Assembly: GCF_022808915.1 (NCBI RefSeq)
Contig: NZ_JAKZFS010000001.1
Coordinates: 248,001-312,000 of the forward strand
DNA: 64,000 bases
Reading direction: 5' to 3'
From: Fundidesulfovibrio terrae
Lineage (GTDB): Bacteria > Desulfobacterota > Desulfovibrionia > Desulfovibrionales > Desulfovibrionaceae
This document shows, piece by piece, positions 14,420 through 23,822 of the stretch; positions within the stretch are counted from its first letter, which is position 1; every line of letters begins with the position of its first letter. Under the pieces are notes generated by a model that saw only the letters and a program-made list of their open reading frames with translations, searched no databases and was not told the origin of the DNA. The position numbers and the translations under genes were made by a program.

Positions 14420-16154
14420 TTACTCCTTCCGCATCCTGGTGGCGGACCTGTCCTCCGGCAAGGGCGAGTACCGCCGCTTCGGCGACAAGCGCGAGGTGCT
14501 GGGCGGCTCGGGACTGGCCGCAGCCCTGTACGCCGAGTTCGGCAAGCCCGACCTCCCGGCCCTGGACCCCTCCCAGCCGCTCATTTTCGCCATCGGCCCG
14601 CTCACGGGATGCTTCCCCATGATGAGCAAGACCGTGTGCGGCTTCAAATCGCCCTACAACGAACGCTTCGCCGAATCCCACGCCGGGGGCCGTTTGGCCC
14701 TGTCCCTGCGCTTCGCCCATATCGACGCGCTGGTGGTGGTGGGGCGCGCGCCCACGCTCTCCTGCCTGGGGGCGGGCATCCGGCAGCTCGAGGTGAAGGA
14801 CGTCCACTACCTCAAGGGCATGGACGTGTTCACCACGGGCAAGATGCTGCGCAAGATGTTCTCCGGCGGGGCCGGGCACCGCAGCATCATCCGCATCGGA
14901 CCGGCGGGCGAGAGCCTCTCCGGCTTCGCCTGCATCAACGTGGACTCCTACCGACACTTCGGCCGCCTGGGCGCGGGCGCGGTCATGGGGTCCAAGAACC
15001 TGAAGGCCATCATGGTGGAAGGGGGCTCGGCCATGCCCGCCCCCGAGGGCAAGGACTACGCCGCGCTGTATAAGGACATCCACATGCAGCTCACCACCAC
15101 CTCCATGATGAAGAAGTACCACGATCTCGGAACCGCCGAGAACATGGCCGTGATGAACCGCATGCGCGCCCTGCCCTGGCGCAACCTCCAGACAACCCAT
15201 GACGACGAGCGCATCGACAGGATCTCCGGCGAGACCTTCGCCCGCGAGCTCCTGCTGCGCAAGACCGCCTGCACCGGCTGCCCCGTGGGCTGCATCCACG
15301 TGGGGTTACTGCGCGAGCAGTTCGCCAAGGACAACGACGTGCTCTACCGGCAGGTGGCCTACGACCACGAGCCGGTGTTCGCCACCGGGTCAATGCTCGG
15401 CATGGGGAGCGCCTCGGACGTGCTTTCGGTGCTGGACGAGATCGAGCGCCAGGGCCTGGACGCCATCTCCGGCGGCGTGGCCCTGGCCTGGGCCACAGAG
15501 GCCTTCGAGAAGGGGGCGGTGACCGAGGCCGAGACCCTGACGCCCCTGGCCTTCGGCGACGCCAAGGCCTACCGCGACGCGCTCATCCACCTGGGCACGC
15601 CGCCCAACGAGTTCTATTCCCTGCTGGCCAAGGGGACCATGGCCGCCGCCGAACGCTACAACGGCCAGGACTATGCCTGCGTGTTGGGCCAGGAGATGGC
15701 CGGGTACGCCACGGGCGAGGTGTTCTTCGTGTCCTCGGCCTTGGGGATGCGCCACTCCCACCTGGACAGCGCGGGCTACTCCTACGACCAAAAGTCCCAG
15801 GACAAGGACGTGGGCAAGGCCGTGGCCTTCATGCTGGAGGACGAGCGCCAGCGCTGCGTGCTGACCTCCATGGTCTCCTGCCTGTTCGCGCGTTCGGCCT
15901 ACACCGAGGAGGCCCTGGGCAAGGCCCTGGAGGTGCTGGGCTATCCGGAGATGGCGGCGAACCTCAGCGCCGCGTCGGAAACGGTGCGCAGGCTGCGCTG
16001 GAAGACCAAGTTCGCAACCGGATTCGATCCGGACCAGGTGAAGATCCCCAAGCGCTACCTGGAGGTGGTCACCTGGAAGGGGCCCATCGACGCCCAGTAC
16101 CTGAACGATCTCAAGCAGGCGTACGCCGTGGAGATCAGGAAGCTGGCCCAATGA
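14409..16154 (+). CDS. aor: Tungsten-containing aldehyde:ferredoxin oxidoreductase
   Basis: 581 aa, near the family's usual length of about 600. AOR oxidises aldehydes to carboxylic acids (or the reverse) with a bis-pterin tungsten cofactor and a [4Fe-4S] cluster in the cytoplasm. Visible features: N-terminal RILVADLSSG and GGSGLAAAL, AGGRLALSLRFAHIDALVVVG, a pterin-binding GRLGAGAVMGSKNLKAI, and cluster ligands C288, C291, C295 (CTGCPVGC) with a fourth Cys near 491 (MVSC). It is co-transcribed with a dedicated multi-cluster ferredoxin. Substrate cannot be read from sequence. A putative metal-enzyme maturase lies at 61947-63284. Confidence 0.93.
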   Translation: MQADYSFRILVADLSSGKGEYRRFGDKREVLGGSGLAAALYAEFGKPDLPALDPSQPLIFAIGPLTGCFPMMSKTVCGFKSPYNERFAESHAGGRLALSLRFAHIDALVVVGRAPTLSCLGAGIRQLEVKDVHYLKGMDVFTTGKMLRKMFSGGAGHRSIIRIGPAGESLSGFACINVDSYRHFGRLGAGAVMGSKNLKAIMVEGGSAMPAPEGKDYAALYKDIHMQLTTTSMMKKYHDLGTAENMAVMNRMRALPWRNLQTTHDDERIDRISGETFARELLLRKTACTGCPVGCIHVGLLREQFAKDNDVLYRQVAYDHEPVFATGSMLGMGSASDVLSVLDEIERQGLDAISGGVALAWATEAFEKGAVTEAETLTPLAFGDAKAYRDALIHLGTPPNEFYSLLAKGTMAAAERYNGQDYACVLGQEMAGYATGEVFFVSSALGMRHSHLDSAGYSYDQKSQDKDVGKAVAFMLEDERQRCVLTSMVSCLFARSAYTEEALGKALEVLGYPEMAANLSAASETVRRLRWKTKFATGFDPDQVKIPKRYLEVVTWKGPIDAQYLNDLKQAYAVEIRKLAQ

Positions 16155-16205
16155 CGCCGGGCGCTTCCGATGGGAACGCAAGAGGCGCGCGCGTGGAGTC
16201 CCGTC

Positions 16206-16892
16206 ATGGCCTTCCGGCTTGAGGACATAGTCCCCTGGGGGCGTTCGTTCGACGAGTACGCCGCCATGTTCGCCCTTGGCCCCGGCGACCTGGAGAAAAG
16301 GATTCTCGGTTGCGGGGACGGCCCCGCCGCCTTCAACGCCACGCTCACGGCCCGGGGGGGATCGGTGGTCTCGGCCGACCCGGTGTACGGTTTTCCGGCC
16401 GGAGACATCGCCAGGCGCCTCGACGAGGTGTTCGACGTCGTCTTGGAGCAGACCCGCCGGAACCGGGAGGAATTCGTCTGGACCCACGTTCGTTCGGTGG
16501 AGGAACTGGGACGGATCCGCATGCAGGCCATGCGCTGCTTCCTGGAGGACTTCGAGCGCGGCAAACAGGAGGGGCGGTACGTCTCCGCCGAATTGCCCGT
16601 GCTGCCGTTCGACGATGCCCGGTTCGACCTGGCCCTTGTTTCGCACCTGCTGTTTCTCTACAGCGCCCATCTGGACCTGGATTTCCATGTGAACTCGCTG
16701 CGCGAATTGTGCCGGGTCTCAAGCGAGGTCAGGGTGTTCCCCCTGCTCGAACTCGGCTCGGTGCGGTCCCGGCATCTCGAGGCGGTGCTGTCCAGGCTCG
16801 CCTCCGAAGGCTACGCCGTCGAGATCGAGCGGGTTGGCTACGAATTTCAAAGGGGCGGCAACGAGATGCTCCGGGTGTCGTCAGCCGGCTGA
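16206..16892 (+). CDS. Class I SAM-dependent methyltransferase-like protein
   Basis: 228 aa from ATG 16206, which has GGAG 7 nt upstream; an in-frame ATG at 16170 has none. LEKRILGCGDGPAAFNATL matches motif I of Rossmann methyltransferases, SVVSADPVYGF motif II, and LPFDDARFDLALVSHLLFLY the post-II acidic/hydrophobic strand. The C-terminal half ends in an Arg-rich strand FQRGGNEMLRV. Similar proteins are usually annotated as SAM-dependent methyltransferases with unknown substrate. It starts 51 nt after AOR on the same strand and may be the third gene of that operon. Confidence 0.65.
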   Translation: MAFRLEDIVPWGRSFDEYAAMFALGPGDLEKRILGCGDGPAAFNATLTARGGSVVSADPVYGFPAGDIARRLDEVFDVVLEQTRRNREEFVWTHVRSVEELGRIRMQAMRCFLEDFERGKQEGRYVSAELPVLPFDDARFDLALVSHLLFLYSAHLDLDFHVNSLRELCRVSSEVRVFPLLELGSVRSRHLEAVLSRLASEGYAVEIERVGYEFQRGGNEMLRVSSAG

Positions 16893-17072
16893 TTGGGCCA
16901 GGCGCTGGCGGGGGGCAGGCGGGGCGACGGGTTTTTGTTGGTTTTTCAGCGATTTGACGCAAAATGATTCGGAAAAAAGTCCTGGCGTCATGTAACAGCT
17001 TGGAATATAAGGAACGGCACGGCAGTTGTATAGAAGTACCCGCGAATAAACCTCACGGACGAGGGTACGACC

Positions 17073-18662
17073 ATGCGCACGCGGCTTCTCTCCCTGCTCT
17101 GCACCCTGCTCCTGCTGGCCCTTGTGTCGGGCTGCGCCGGGCCGTCCTACGACACCCGCGAACACAAGCAGGTCTCCAACCTCGAGACCGAGATCACCGA
17201 ACTCGACGCCCTGAAAAACAGCCGGGGCCGCCCCCTGACCCAGGCCGAGCGCCAGGCTCTCGACTCCAAGGCCGGGATCACCTTCCGCCTGAGCGCCGAG
17301 GAGTCCGAAGAGGTCAAGCAGTTCCTGCAGTACTTCACCCGGGAGAAGCGCGACACCGTGCAGCGCTGGATGCTCAGAAGCGAGCCGCACCTGGAGTACG
17401 TGCGCGCCGTGCTGGCCAGCCAGCGCCTGCCCCAGGATCTCCTGGCCCTGCCCTACATCGAGTCCGGCTACAACGTGCTGGCCCAGTCCGGGTCCGGCGC
17501 CGTGGGCATGTGGCAGTTCATGCCCGCCACGGCCCGGCGTTTCGGCCTCACCGTGGATTGGTGGCTGGACGAGCGCCGCGATCCCTATCTGGCCACCGTG
17601 GCCGCCGCCCGGTACCTGAAGGCCCTGCACGACCAGTTCGGCGACTGGCAGCTGGCCCTGGCCGCCTACAACGCGGGCGAGGGGACCATCTCCCGGGCCA
17701 TGACCGCAACCGGCAAGCAATCATTCAAGACCCTGGCCCACTCCTCGGCTCCCCTCAAGGAGGAGACCAAGCACTACGTGCCCAAGTTCCTGGCCATGCT
17801 CAAGATCACCCAGAACGCCAAGCACCTGGGCTTCAACGCGCCGGACATGCGGGCCTCCAAGGACCTGCAGGAAGTGCGCATCCCCGCCGGAACCGATCTG
17901 GCCGGGCTGGCCTCGCACCTGGGATTCTCCTGGGAGCAGTTCCACGCCCTGAACCCGGCCTACCGCCGCCAGGTGAGCCCGCCGGACCGCACCACCACCG
18001 CCTGGGTGCCCAAGCGCCTGGCCCAGCCCGCCCTGGCCTACGTCGAGAATCCTTCTCACGGCAAAAGCGGCGCGGTGCGCCTGGCGCGCGGCGGCGAGAC
18101 CTGGTGGACGCTCTCTCGCGAGACCGGCATCCCGGCCAACGTTCTGTGCGACGCCAACAAGGGCGTAAGCGCACCCATGCCCGGCAAGGCCGTGTTGATC
18201 CCGCTGGCCGCCTGTTCCCTGGACAACGGCGGCGGTTACGATCCGGTGGCGAAGCCCGGCAAGGCCGCGCCCGCTTCGACGGGCGTCGCCATGGCCCACG
18301 CCCAGGGCGCGCAGCCGTCCCAGTCCTCCGGTGCGGCGCTTGCGGCTGTGCCGGCCGCCTCGGGCCAGCCCGCCCTGTACATCGTGCGCAAGGGCGACAC
18401 CCTGGAGTCCGTGGCCGGAAAGACCGGAATCGCCGTGCAGGAACTGGCCAGCTTCAACAAGGCCAACCCCAAGGAAGCGCTCATCCCGGGCACGCCGCTC
18501 TTGATCCCGGCCAAGGCGCAGGCTCCGGCCCCGGCCCCGGCCCAGGCCGTGGCCTCGGCCAAGTCTCAGCCGGTGCAGGAGGCCCAGGCCGACAGGCCCG
18601 TGGAGAAGACCGAGCTGAACCCCAACCCCAAGTACAAGGTCATCAAGCGTTCCGGGACGTGA
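17073..18662 (+). CDS. mltD: Membrane-bound lytic murein transglycosylase D (lipoprotein with LysM)
   Basis: 529 aa. A signal peptide ends in lipobox LVSGC (Cys about 21), so it is an outer-membrane or periplasmic lipoprotein. The SLT catalytic domain (about 105-260) carries the glutamate in LPYIESGYN, then SGAVGMWQFMPATARRFGL and ALAAYNAGEGTI. A LysM-like segment lies near 270-320, a second weak one follows, and a clear C-terminal LysM (YIVRKGDTLESVAGKTGI) near 430-475 sits after an Ala/Pro-rich linker. It cleaves glycan strands to 1,6-anhydro-muropeptides for wall remodelling. GAGGG precedes the ATG; a strong terminator follows. Confidence 0.92.
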   Translation: MRTRLLSLLCTLLLLALVSGCAGPSYDTREHKQVSNLETEITELDALKNSRGRPLTQAERQALDSKAGITFRLSAEESEEVKQFLQYFTREKRDTVQRWMLRSEPHLEYVRAVLASQRLPQDLLALPYIESGYNVLAQSGSGAVGMWQFMPATARRFGLTVDWWLDERRDPYLATVAAARYLKALHDQFGDWQLALAAYNAGEGTISRAMTATGKQSFKTLAHSSAPLKEETKHYVPKFLAMLKITQNAKHLGFNAPDMRASKDLQEVRIPAGTDLAGLASHLGFSWEQFHALNPAYRRQVSPPDRTTTAWVPKRLAQPALAYVENPSHGKSGAVRLARGGETWWTLSRETGIPANVLCDANKGVSAPMPGKAVLIPLAACSLDNGGGYDPVAKPGKAAPASTGVAMAHAQGAQPSQSSGAALAAVPAASGQPALYIVRKGDTLESVAGKTGIAVQELASFNKANPKEALIPGTPLLIPAKAQAPAPAPAQAVASAKSQPVQEAQADRPVEKTELNPNPKYKVIKRSGT

Positions 18663-18688
18663 TTTTTAAGGACGATGCTGGAGAGGAG

Positions 18689-18720
18689 AAAGCCCCGGGC
18701 GGAAACGTCCGGGGCTTTTT
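18689..18720 (+). terminator. Rho-independent terminator after mltD
   Basis: AGCCCCGG / CCGGGGCT with a short GC extension and GGAAAC loop, followed by TTTTT, about 30 nt after the mltD stop. Confidence 0.85.
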
Positions 18721-18891
18721 GCGCCTGCGGGCGGGCCAGGGACAAGAGCATCCGCGGATACGGGAATTCCTCCCGGCGGCGTGGGTTGACCGGTTCCCGC
18801 AAAGGAGTATCCAGATTGGTTGGATACCTTGGACCGGCCCGGTTTGGCCCAGCCCGGTCCGGTCTGAAGACGCTCTTTCCCGGGAGGAGCC

Positions 18892-20511
18892 ATGAAAACC
18901 GCAAGAATCGTTTCGTCGCTTCTCATATCGGCGCTGGTTCTGGCCGCGTGCCCGGCCTGGGCCCAGCGCGGCAATCCCCGCATGGAGTACGGTGGCCAGT
19001 CCGTGGACGCCATGGCAGCCTCGTTCATGGCCGAGAACGGCGTGCCGGGCATGGCCCTGGCCATCGTCCAGGCCCCCTACATCCCGCGCGTCACCGGGTA
19101 CGGCCTGGCCGACATCGGAAAGAAGCTGCTGGTTGGCTCCAACACGGCCTTTGATCTCGGGCGCATGGGCGAGGCCTTCACCGCCGTTGCCGTCATGCAG
19201 CTGGTGGAGACGGATAGGCTGGGCCTCGACGACCCCGTGGGCAGGCATCTGGACAACCTGCCGGAATCCTGGCGTCCCGTGACCATCCGCATGCTCCTGT
19301 CGCACGCGTCGGGCATCCCGGACTATGCGCGCGATGCCTGCGCCGATCCGGCGCGCCCCCTGGACCTCGCCGCCGTCGTTTCCGCAGTCGGGGGCAAGCC
19401 CCTGGCCTTTGCCCCGGGCTCGGCCGTGTCCGGCAGCGCCACGGATTATTTCCTCCTGGCCCTGGCGGTGGAGGCGGCCGGCAAGGAGCGCTTCGAGGAT
19501 TTCGTGCGGGTCAACCAGTTCGAGCGCCTGGGGCTTCGCCAGACCTTCTTCGCTGGCGAGACGGAGAAGGGGCGCGGTGAGGCGGTGGAGCAGAACGGCA
19601 ACCGGCACAAGGAGTTTCTCAGCAATCCCGGCCTTATAAACCCGGTGGAGAGGGCAGCGGGGTACCGCGCCACGTTCAGGGGGCTTGCGCAGGCCACACC
19701 GCCCCACCCCAGGGCGCGGCTCGGGTCCGGGGGCATCTGGGCCTCGGCCATGGACGTGAGCCTGTGGGACGTGGGCCTGGCCGGAGGGATACTGGTGAAG
19801 GACCCGGCCATGCGGGCGCTCCTGTACAGCCCGGCCGTGCTGGCGGGCGGACGCAGGGAGCCGGTGATGGGCGCGTGGCGTTTTCCCGGGCGCGCGGGGC
19901 TCATGTACGTCACCGGGGACGCAGACGGCCAGTCGACATACCTGAGCCGCTTCACCGACCCCTCGGAGCTGGTCTGCGTCACCCTGCTGGCCAACAAGGA
20001 GGGGGTGGACCTGTCGCAGCTGGCCCGGCGCATCGCCGGGGCCTACGACCCCAGGCTCGGGCCGCCGCTCATGCTCGGCATGCGCATGCAGCAAAGTCCC
20101 TATCCGGTGAAGCAGACGCTCGCGCGCTTCCAGGCCGCCATGCGCGAATTCGGGGCCAAGGAGGCGGGCGAGGCGTCGACATCCAAGGCGAGCGCGAAGC
20201 CGGGGGCGGAAAAGGCCGGTATGGAGAAGCCGGGCCAGGAGGCCAAGGCGTCCGGGCCAGGGCATCAAGTCGCGGAGAGGATGGTGTTCGATTTTCCGGC
20301 GGCCCCGGGCAGGACCGTGCGCATCACGGCCAGGGCCTGGGAGCAGGACGGCCAGGTCTGGCTCGGCTGCACGGACCCGGCCGGAGCGGGCGGAGCGTCC
20401 GCCACCCCCGGCGGGTACGGCGCGTCCGTTCCGGTCGACCCCGCCTCCACGTCCGCCGTGATCCGCGCCAAGCTCGACCGGGCGCTCGTCGCGGCAGTGA
20501 CACCGTATTGA
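18892..20511 (+). CDS. Exported beta-lactamase/PBP-fold protein lacking catalytic residues
   Basis: 539 aa with a signal peptide (cleavage near AWA-Q, about 24). Residues 30-380 follow the class C beta-lactamase/serine hydrolase (PF00144) scaffold: VPGMALAIVQ, FTAVAVMQLVETDRLGLDDPVG, TIRMLLSHASGIPDY, and LGSGGIWASAMDVSLW. At the SxxK position the sequence is R91-M-G-E94, at the Tyr-x-Asn position it is G-S-A (181-183), and no HxG/KTG is evident, so hydrolysis is unlikely. A Pro/Ala/Lys-rich linker (about 420-460) joins a C-terminal beta-rich extension. It may bind peptidoglycan or another ligand. GGGAGGAG precedes the ATG. Confidence 0.8.
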   Translation: MKTARIVSSLLISALVLAACPAWAQRGNPRMEYGGQSVDAMAASFMAENGVPGMALAIVQAPYIPRVTGYGLADIGKKLLVGSNTAFDLGRMGEAFTAVAVMQLVETDRLGLDDPVGRHLDNLPESWRPVTIRMLLSHASGIPDYARDACADPARPLDLAAVVSAVGGKPLAFAPGSAVSGSATDYFLLALAVEAAGKERFEDFVRVNQFERLGLRQTFFAGETEKGRGEAVEQNGNRHKEFLSNPGLINPVERAAGYRATFRGLAQATPPHPRARLGSGGIWASAMDVSLWDVGLAGGILVKDPAMRALLYSPAVLAGGRREPVMGAWRFPGRAGLMYVTGDADGQSTYLSRFTDPSELVCVTLLANKEGVDLSQLARRIAGAYDPRLGPPLMLGMRMQQSPYPVKQTLARFQAAMREFGAKEAGEASTSKASAKPGAEKAGMEKPGQEAKASGPGHQVAERMVFDFPAAPGRTVRITARAWEQDGQVWLGCTDPAGAGGASATPGGYGASVPVDPASTSAVIRAKLDRALVAAVTPY

Positions 20512-20524
20512 GCGGCGCGCGTCT

Positions 20525-21394
20525 CTACGTCCCCAGCGCCCGCGCCAGAAGCTCCTTGGCCTCGTCCATGGGCAGTTCGAGCCCGGTCCAGAGCTTGAAC
20601 TGGGCCGCGCCCTGGGCCGCGAACATGGAGAGCCCGTCGATGACGGCGGACCCGGCCAGCCGGGCGTCCCGCAGGAACACCGTTTCGCGCGGGTTGTAGA
20701 CCAGATCGTAGGCCAGGCGTCCCGGCGTCCAGTATCCGGCGGGCAGGGGCGACTGGTCCACGGCCTTGCCGGACATGCCCATGGGCGTGGTGTTCACCAC
20801 CAGGTGCGCGTCCACATGGTCGCGCCGCTCCCAGGTCACGGCCGTGGCCTTGAATTGTCCGGCCAGGGCCTTGGCCCGCTCGAAGTCCCGGTTGGCCACG
20901 GTGACGTTGCCCACGCCGATCTCGCTCAGCCCCGCCATCACCGCCTTGGCCGCTCCGCCCGCGCCCAGCACCAGGGCCGAGGAAGGAATGTGCTCGCGCT
21001 CAAGAAGAGGCGAGAGAAACCCCGGCACGTCCGTGTTGTGGCCGGTGAGCTTGCCGTCCTCCCATACCAGGGTGTTCACCGCGCCCGTGCAGGAGCACAG
21101 GGGCGAGATGGCGTCCAGCAGGGGAATCACCGCTTCCTTGTGGGGAATGGTCACGGAGAGCCCGGACACCGGCAGGGTCCGCACCGCCTGGATGAACGCT
21201 TCCAGGCGTTCGGGCGGCGTGGGGAAGGCCACGTAGGCCGCCCTGACGCCGAGGCGAGAAAACCCCCAGTTGTGCAGAAGCGGCGACAGGGTGTGCCCCA
21301 GGGGGTGGCCGATGATGCCGAAGACGCGCTCGGGAACCATGGGGGCGTCCACCGGGGAAGAACTCGTGGAAGGGGAAATGGTGGGTATGGTCAT
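20525..21394 (-). CDS. aroE: Shikimate dehydrogenase (NADP+)
   Basis: 289 aa; GGGAG lies 6 nt before ATG 21394. It reduces 3-dehydroshikimate in aromatic amino acid synthesis. Substrate-binding N-domain: IGHPLGHTLSPLLHN, GLSVTIPHKEAV with the catalytic Lys, NTLV and GHNTDVPGF with the catalytic Asp. Rossmann domain: VLGAGGAAKAVMAGL, VANRDFERAKAL and VNTTPMGM. C-terminal FAAQGAAQFKLWTG is typical. The first about 20 residues are a Ser/Thr/Pro extension. It lies downstream of the kor terminator, so it depends on read-through or its own promoter. Confidence 0.96.
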   Translation of the reverse strand: MTIPTISPSTSSSPVDAPMVPERVFGIIGHPLGHTLSPLLHNWGFSRLGVRAAYVAFPTPPERLEAFIQAVRTLPVSGLSVTIPHKEAVIPLLDAISPLCSCTGAVNTLVWEDGKLTGHNTDVPGFLSPLLEREHIPSSALVLGAGGAAKAVMAGLSEIGVGNVTVANRDFERAKALAGQFKATAVTWERRDHVDAHLVVNTTPMGMSGKAVDQSPLPAGYWTPGRLAYDLVYNPRETVFLRDARLAGSAVIDGLSMFAAQGAAQFKLWTGLELPMDEAKELLARALGT

Positions 21395-21432
21395 GGAAAA
21401 CTCCCGCGCGCCCGCTGGCTCGCGGGCCGGAA

Positions 21433-21457
21433 AGAAAAAGGGGGCCTCGCGGCCCCC
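21433..21457 (-). terminator. Rho-independent terminator of the kor operon
   Basis: On the minus strand GGGGGCC GCGA GGCCCCC is followed by TTTTTCTTT, immediately past the korC stop. Confidence 0.85.
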
Positions 21458-21463
21458 GGTTGC

Positions 21464-22000
21464 TCAGACTGCGTCGTAGCCCGCCTGCAGGGCCTCGGCG
21501 TTCTTGGGTATCATGTGGGCGTAGTGGCCCGGGATGACGTGGGACAGCGCCTCCTGCAGGCACTTGAGGGGCAGCGCGCCCGAGGCCTTGGCGTAGGCCC
21601 CCAGGGCCACCATGTTCACCATGCGGGCGTTGCCCACCTTTTCGGCGATCTCGTTGCAGGCCACGGGGAAGGCTTTCACCCGCCCGCCCTGGGCCTGGGC
21701 GTCGCCGCACAGGCTCGAGTTGACCACCACCGCGCCGCCGTCCTGCACGCGGGGCAGGAACTTCTCCAGCGACGGCCGGTTCAGGGCGATGAGGCCCACG
21801 GGGCTTAAGATGATGGGCGAGCCGATCTCCTCGTCGGAGATGACCACGGTGCAGTTGGCCGTGCCGCCGCGCATCTCGGGGCCGTACACGGGCATGAAGG
21901 TGACGTTCAGGCCGTGTTCCATGGCCGCCTGGGCCAGGAGCGTCCCGGCCAGGACCACGCCCTGGCCGCCGAATCCGGCGATGATCACGTCGGCGTACAT
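21464..22000 (-). CDS. korC: 2-oxoacid:ferredoxin oxidoreductase, gamma subunit
   Basis: 178 aa, full length for the family. [35 protein letters not shown] and [10 protein letters not shown] are diagnostic of the POR gamma domain. With the alpha and beta subunits it forms the enzyme that oxidatively decarboxylates a 2-oxoacid to an acyl-CoA, passing electrons to ferredoxin. Its ATG overlaps the korB stop by one base. It is the last gene before the terminator. 2-oxoglutarate is the likely substrate from the subunit set, but a branched-chain 2-oxoacid enzyme cannot be excluded. Confidence 0.9.
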   Translation of the reverse strand: MYADVIIAGFGGQGVVLAGTLLAQAAMEHGLNVTFMPVYGPEMRGGTANCTVVISDEEIGSPIILSPVGLIALNRPSLEKFLPRVQDGGAVVVNSSLCGDAQAQGGRVKAFPVACNEIAEKVGNARMVNMVALGAYAKASGALPLKCLQEALSHVIPGHYAHMIPKNAEALQAGYDAV

Positions 22001-22758
22001 CAGCAGGCTCCGGAGGTTTTGAGGTCCTTGAACACGCCCAGGGGGAAGCAGGGGATGAGCTCGTTTTCGACGCGCTCGTTGGCCTGGACGGGAGTCATCT
22101 TCCAGTTGGTGGGGCAGGTGGCCAGAAGCTCCACGAAGCCCATGCCCCGGTCCTCGAGCTGGGCCTCGAAGGCGTGGCGCACGGCCTTCTTGGCCTGGAC
22201 GATGTTTTTCAGCGAGTTGAGCGCCACCCGGGCGGAGTAGGCCACGCCGGGCAGCCCGGCCATGATCTCGGCCATATGGAAGGGCTGGCCCTCGCGGGAA
22301 GCGCAGCGCCCGTCAGGGCAGGTGGTGGTCTTCTGGCCCACCAGGGTGGTGGGGGCCATCTGGCCGCCGGTCATGCCGTAGACGGTGTTGTTGACGAACA
22401 CCACGGTGATGCGCTCGCCCCGGTTGGCCGCGTGCATGATCTCGGCCATGCCGATGGAGGCCAAGTCGCCGTCGCCCTGGTAGGTGAAGACCACCTTGTC
22501 CGGGTTGGTGCGCTTGAGCCCCGTGGCCGTGGCCGGGGCGCGCCCGTGGGGGGCCTCCACGGCGTCGAAGAGCAGGTAGTTGTACAGGAGCACCGAGCAG
22601 CCGATGGAGGTAACCATCAGGGTGTTCCCGGCCAGTCCCTGCCCGTCGAGATACTCGGCCACGATGCGGTGGGCCACGCCGTGCTGGCAGCCGGGGCAGT
22701 AGTGGGTGGCCACGTCGGCCACGGAGGGGGTGCGCTCAAAGGCGACGGTCTCACTCAT
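22000..22758 (-). CDS. korB: 2-oxoacid:ferredoxin oxidoreductase, beta (TPP) subunit
   Basis: 252 aa. The thiamine-diphosphate site shows [11 protein letters not shown] followed by [19 protein letters not shown], the standard GDG-x(about 27)-NN signature. [12 protein letters not shown] at the N-terminus and [15 protein letters not shown] carry conserved cysteines that may bind the internal [4Fe-4S] cluster. The start overlaps the korA stop by 4 nt (ATGA), indicating translational coupling. Confidence 0.93.
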   Translation of the reverse strand: MSETVAFERTPSVADVATHYCPGCQHGVAHRIVAEYLDGQGLAGNTLMVTSIGCSVLLYNYLLFDAVEAPHGRAPATATGLKRTNPDKVVFTYQGDGDLASIGMAEIMHAANRGERITVVFVNNTVYGMTGGQMAPTTLVGQKTTTCPDGRCASREGQPFHMAEIMAGLPGVAYSARVALNSLKNIVQAKKAVRHAFEAQLEDRGMGFVELLATCPTNWKMTPVQANERVENELIPCFPLGVFKDLKTSGAC

Positions 22759-23822
22759 AAGGAAGCTCCCGCGCAGGCGCGCTCGATGGCGGCCTGGAAT
22801 TCGTCGGGGGTGGGCAGGTTGCCGGGCAGGGCCCCGAAGAAGTCTGAATCGGAAAGGCCGCGCACGGCCAGGCGCACGTCCTCCACCATCTGGCCCATGT
22901 TGTGCTCAATGGTCAGGAAGCGCTTGCCCGAATAGGCCAGGTCGCGCAGCACCTGCTCCGGGAAGGGGAACAGGGTGATGGGCCGCAAAAGCCCCACCTT
23001 GAGCCCCTTGGCGCGCAGCTTGCGCACGGCGGACTTCACGATGCGCCCGGTGGAGCCGAAGGCCACCACCACAAGCTCGGCGTCGTCAACCAGGAACTCT
23101 TCGGCCCGGGCCTGGGCGCGCATGTCCCGGTATTTCTCCTGCAGGCGCAGGTTCACTTCGGCGAGCTTGCCTTCGGCCAGGTGCAGAGAGCGCAGGATGC
23201 GCCGGTTCGGTCCGCTGGTCTGTCCCAGCCTCCAGCCGGAGGCTTCGTCCGGGTCGTCGGGGCGCGGGGCGCGGCGGATGAGGGGTTCCTTCATCTGGCC
23301 GAGGATCGCGTCGCCCACCACCAGCACCGGGGTGCGGTACTTGAAGGCCCAGTCGAAGGCCTCGCGGGTCATGTCGTAGGCTTCCTGGCAGGTGGCCGGG
23401 GCCAGGCAGGGGGTGCGGTAGTCGCCGTGTCCGCCGCCGCGCGTGGACTGGAAATAGTCGCCCTGGGCGGTGTTGATGTCGCCCACGCCCGGGCCGCCGC
23501 GCATCATGTTCACGATGACGCAGGGCACTTCGCCGCCGGCCATGTTGGAGATGCACTCCTGCATGAGCGAGATGCCCGGGCCCGACGAGCTCGTCATGGC
23601 CCGCTTTCCGGCCGCGGCAGCGCCCAGCACCATGTTGATGGAGGCCACCTCGCTCTCGGCCTGGACGAACGCGCCCCCGGCCTCGGGCAGGTGTTTGCTC
23701 ATATATTCGGGAATTTCGTTCTGGGGGGTGATGGGGTAGCCGAAGTAGCCCTTGAGCCCGGCGTCCAGGGCTCCCATGGCCACGGCCTCGCTCCCCTTCA
23801 CGAAGATGCGTCCGCCTTCCAT
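22755..23822 (-). CDS. korA: 2-oxoacid:ferredoxin oxidoreductase, alpha subunit
   Basis: 355 aa from ATG 23822, at the junction with the korD stop. A much longer in-frame ORF reaches 24524 but crosses the ferredoxin gene and is spurious. N-terminal GSEAVAMGALDAGLKGYFGYPITPQNEI, then AESEVASINMVLGAAAAGKRAMTSSSGPG and the GDYFQSTRGGGHGDY loop belong to the PFOR domain I that binds substrate. A C-terminal transketolase-type domain (VVVAFGSTGRIVKSAV, LLRPITLFPFP) follows. Subunit order D-A-B-C matches archaeal-type Kor/Vor enzymes. Confidence 0.93.
   Translation of the reverse strand: MEGGRIFVKGSEAVAMGALDAGLKGYFGYPITPQNEIPEYMSKHLPEAGGAFVQAESEVASINMVLGAAAAGKRAMTSSSGPGISLMQECISNMAGGEVPCVIVNMMRGGPGVGDINTAQGDYFQSTRGGGHGDYRTPCLAPATCQEAYDMTREAFDWAFKYRTPVLVVGDAILGQMKEPLIRRAPRPDDPDEASGWRLGQTSGPNRRILRSLHLAEGKLAEVNLRLQEKYRDMRAQARAEEFLVDDAELVVVAFGSTGRIVKSAVRKLRAKGLKVGLLRPITLFPFPEQVLRDLAYSGKRFLTIEHNMGQMVEDVRLAVRGLSDSDFFGALPGNLPTPDEFQAAIERACAGASL

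Noticed and set aside
16964-18895. 643-codon plus-strand frame overlapping mltD
   Set aside because: It covers mltD in another frame, is Arg/Gly/Pro-rich, and runs through the mltD terminator.
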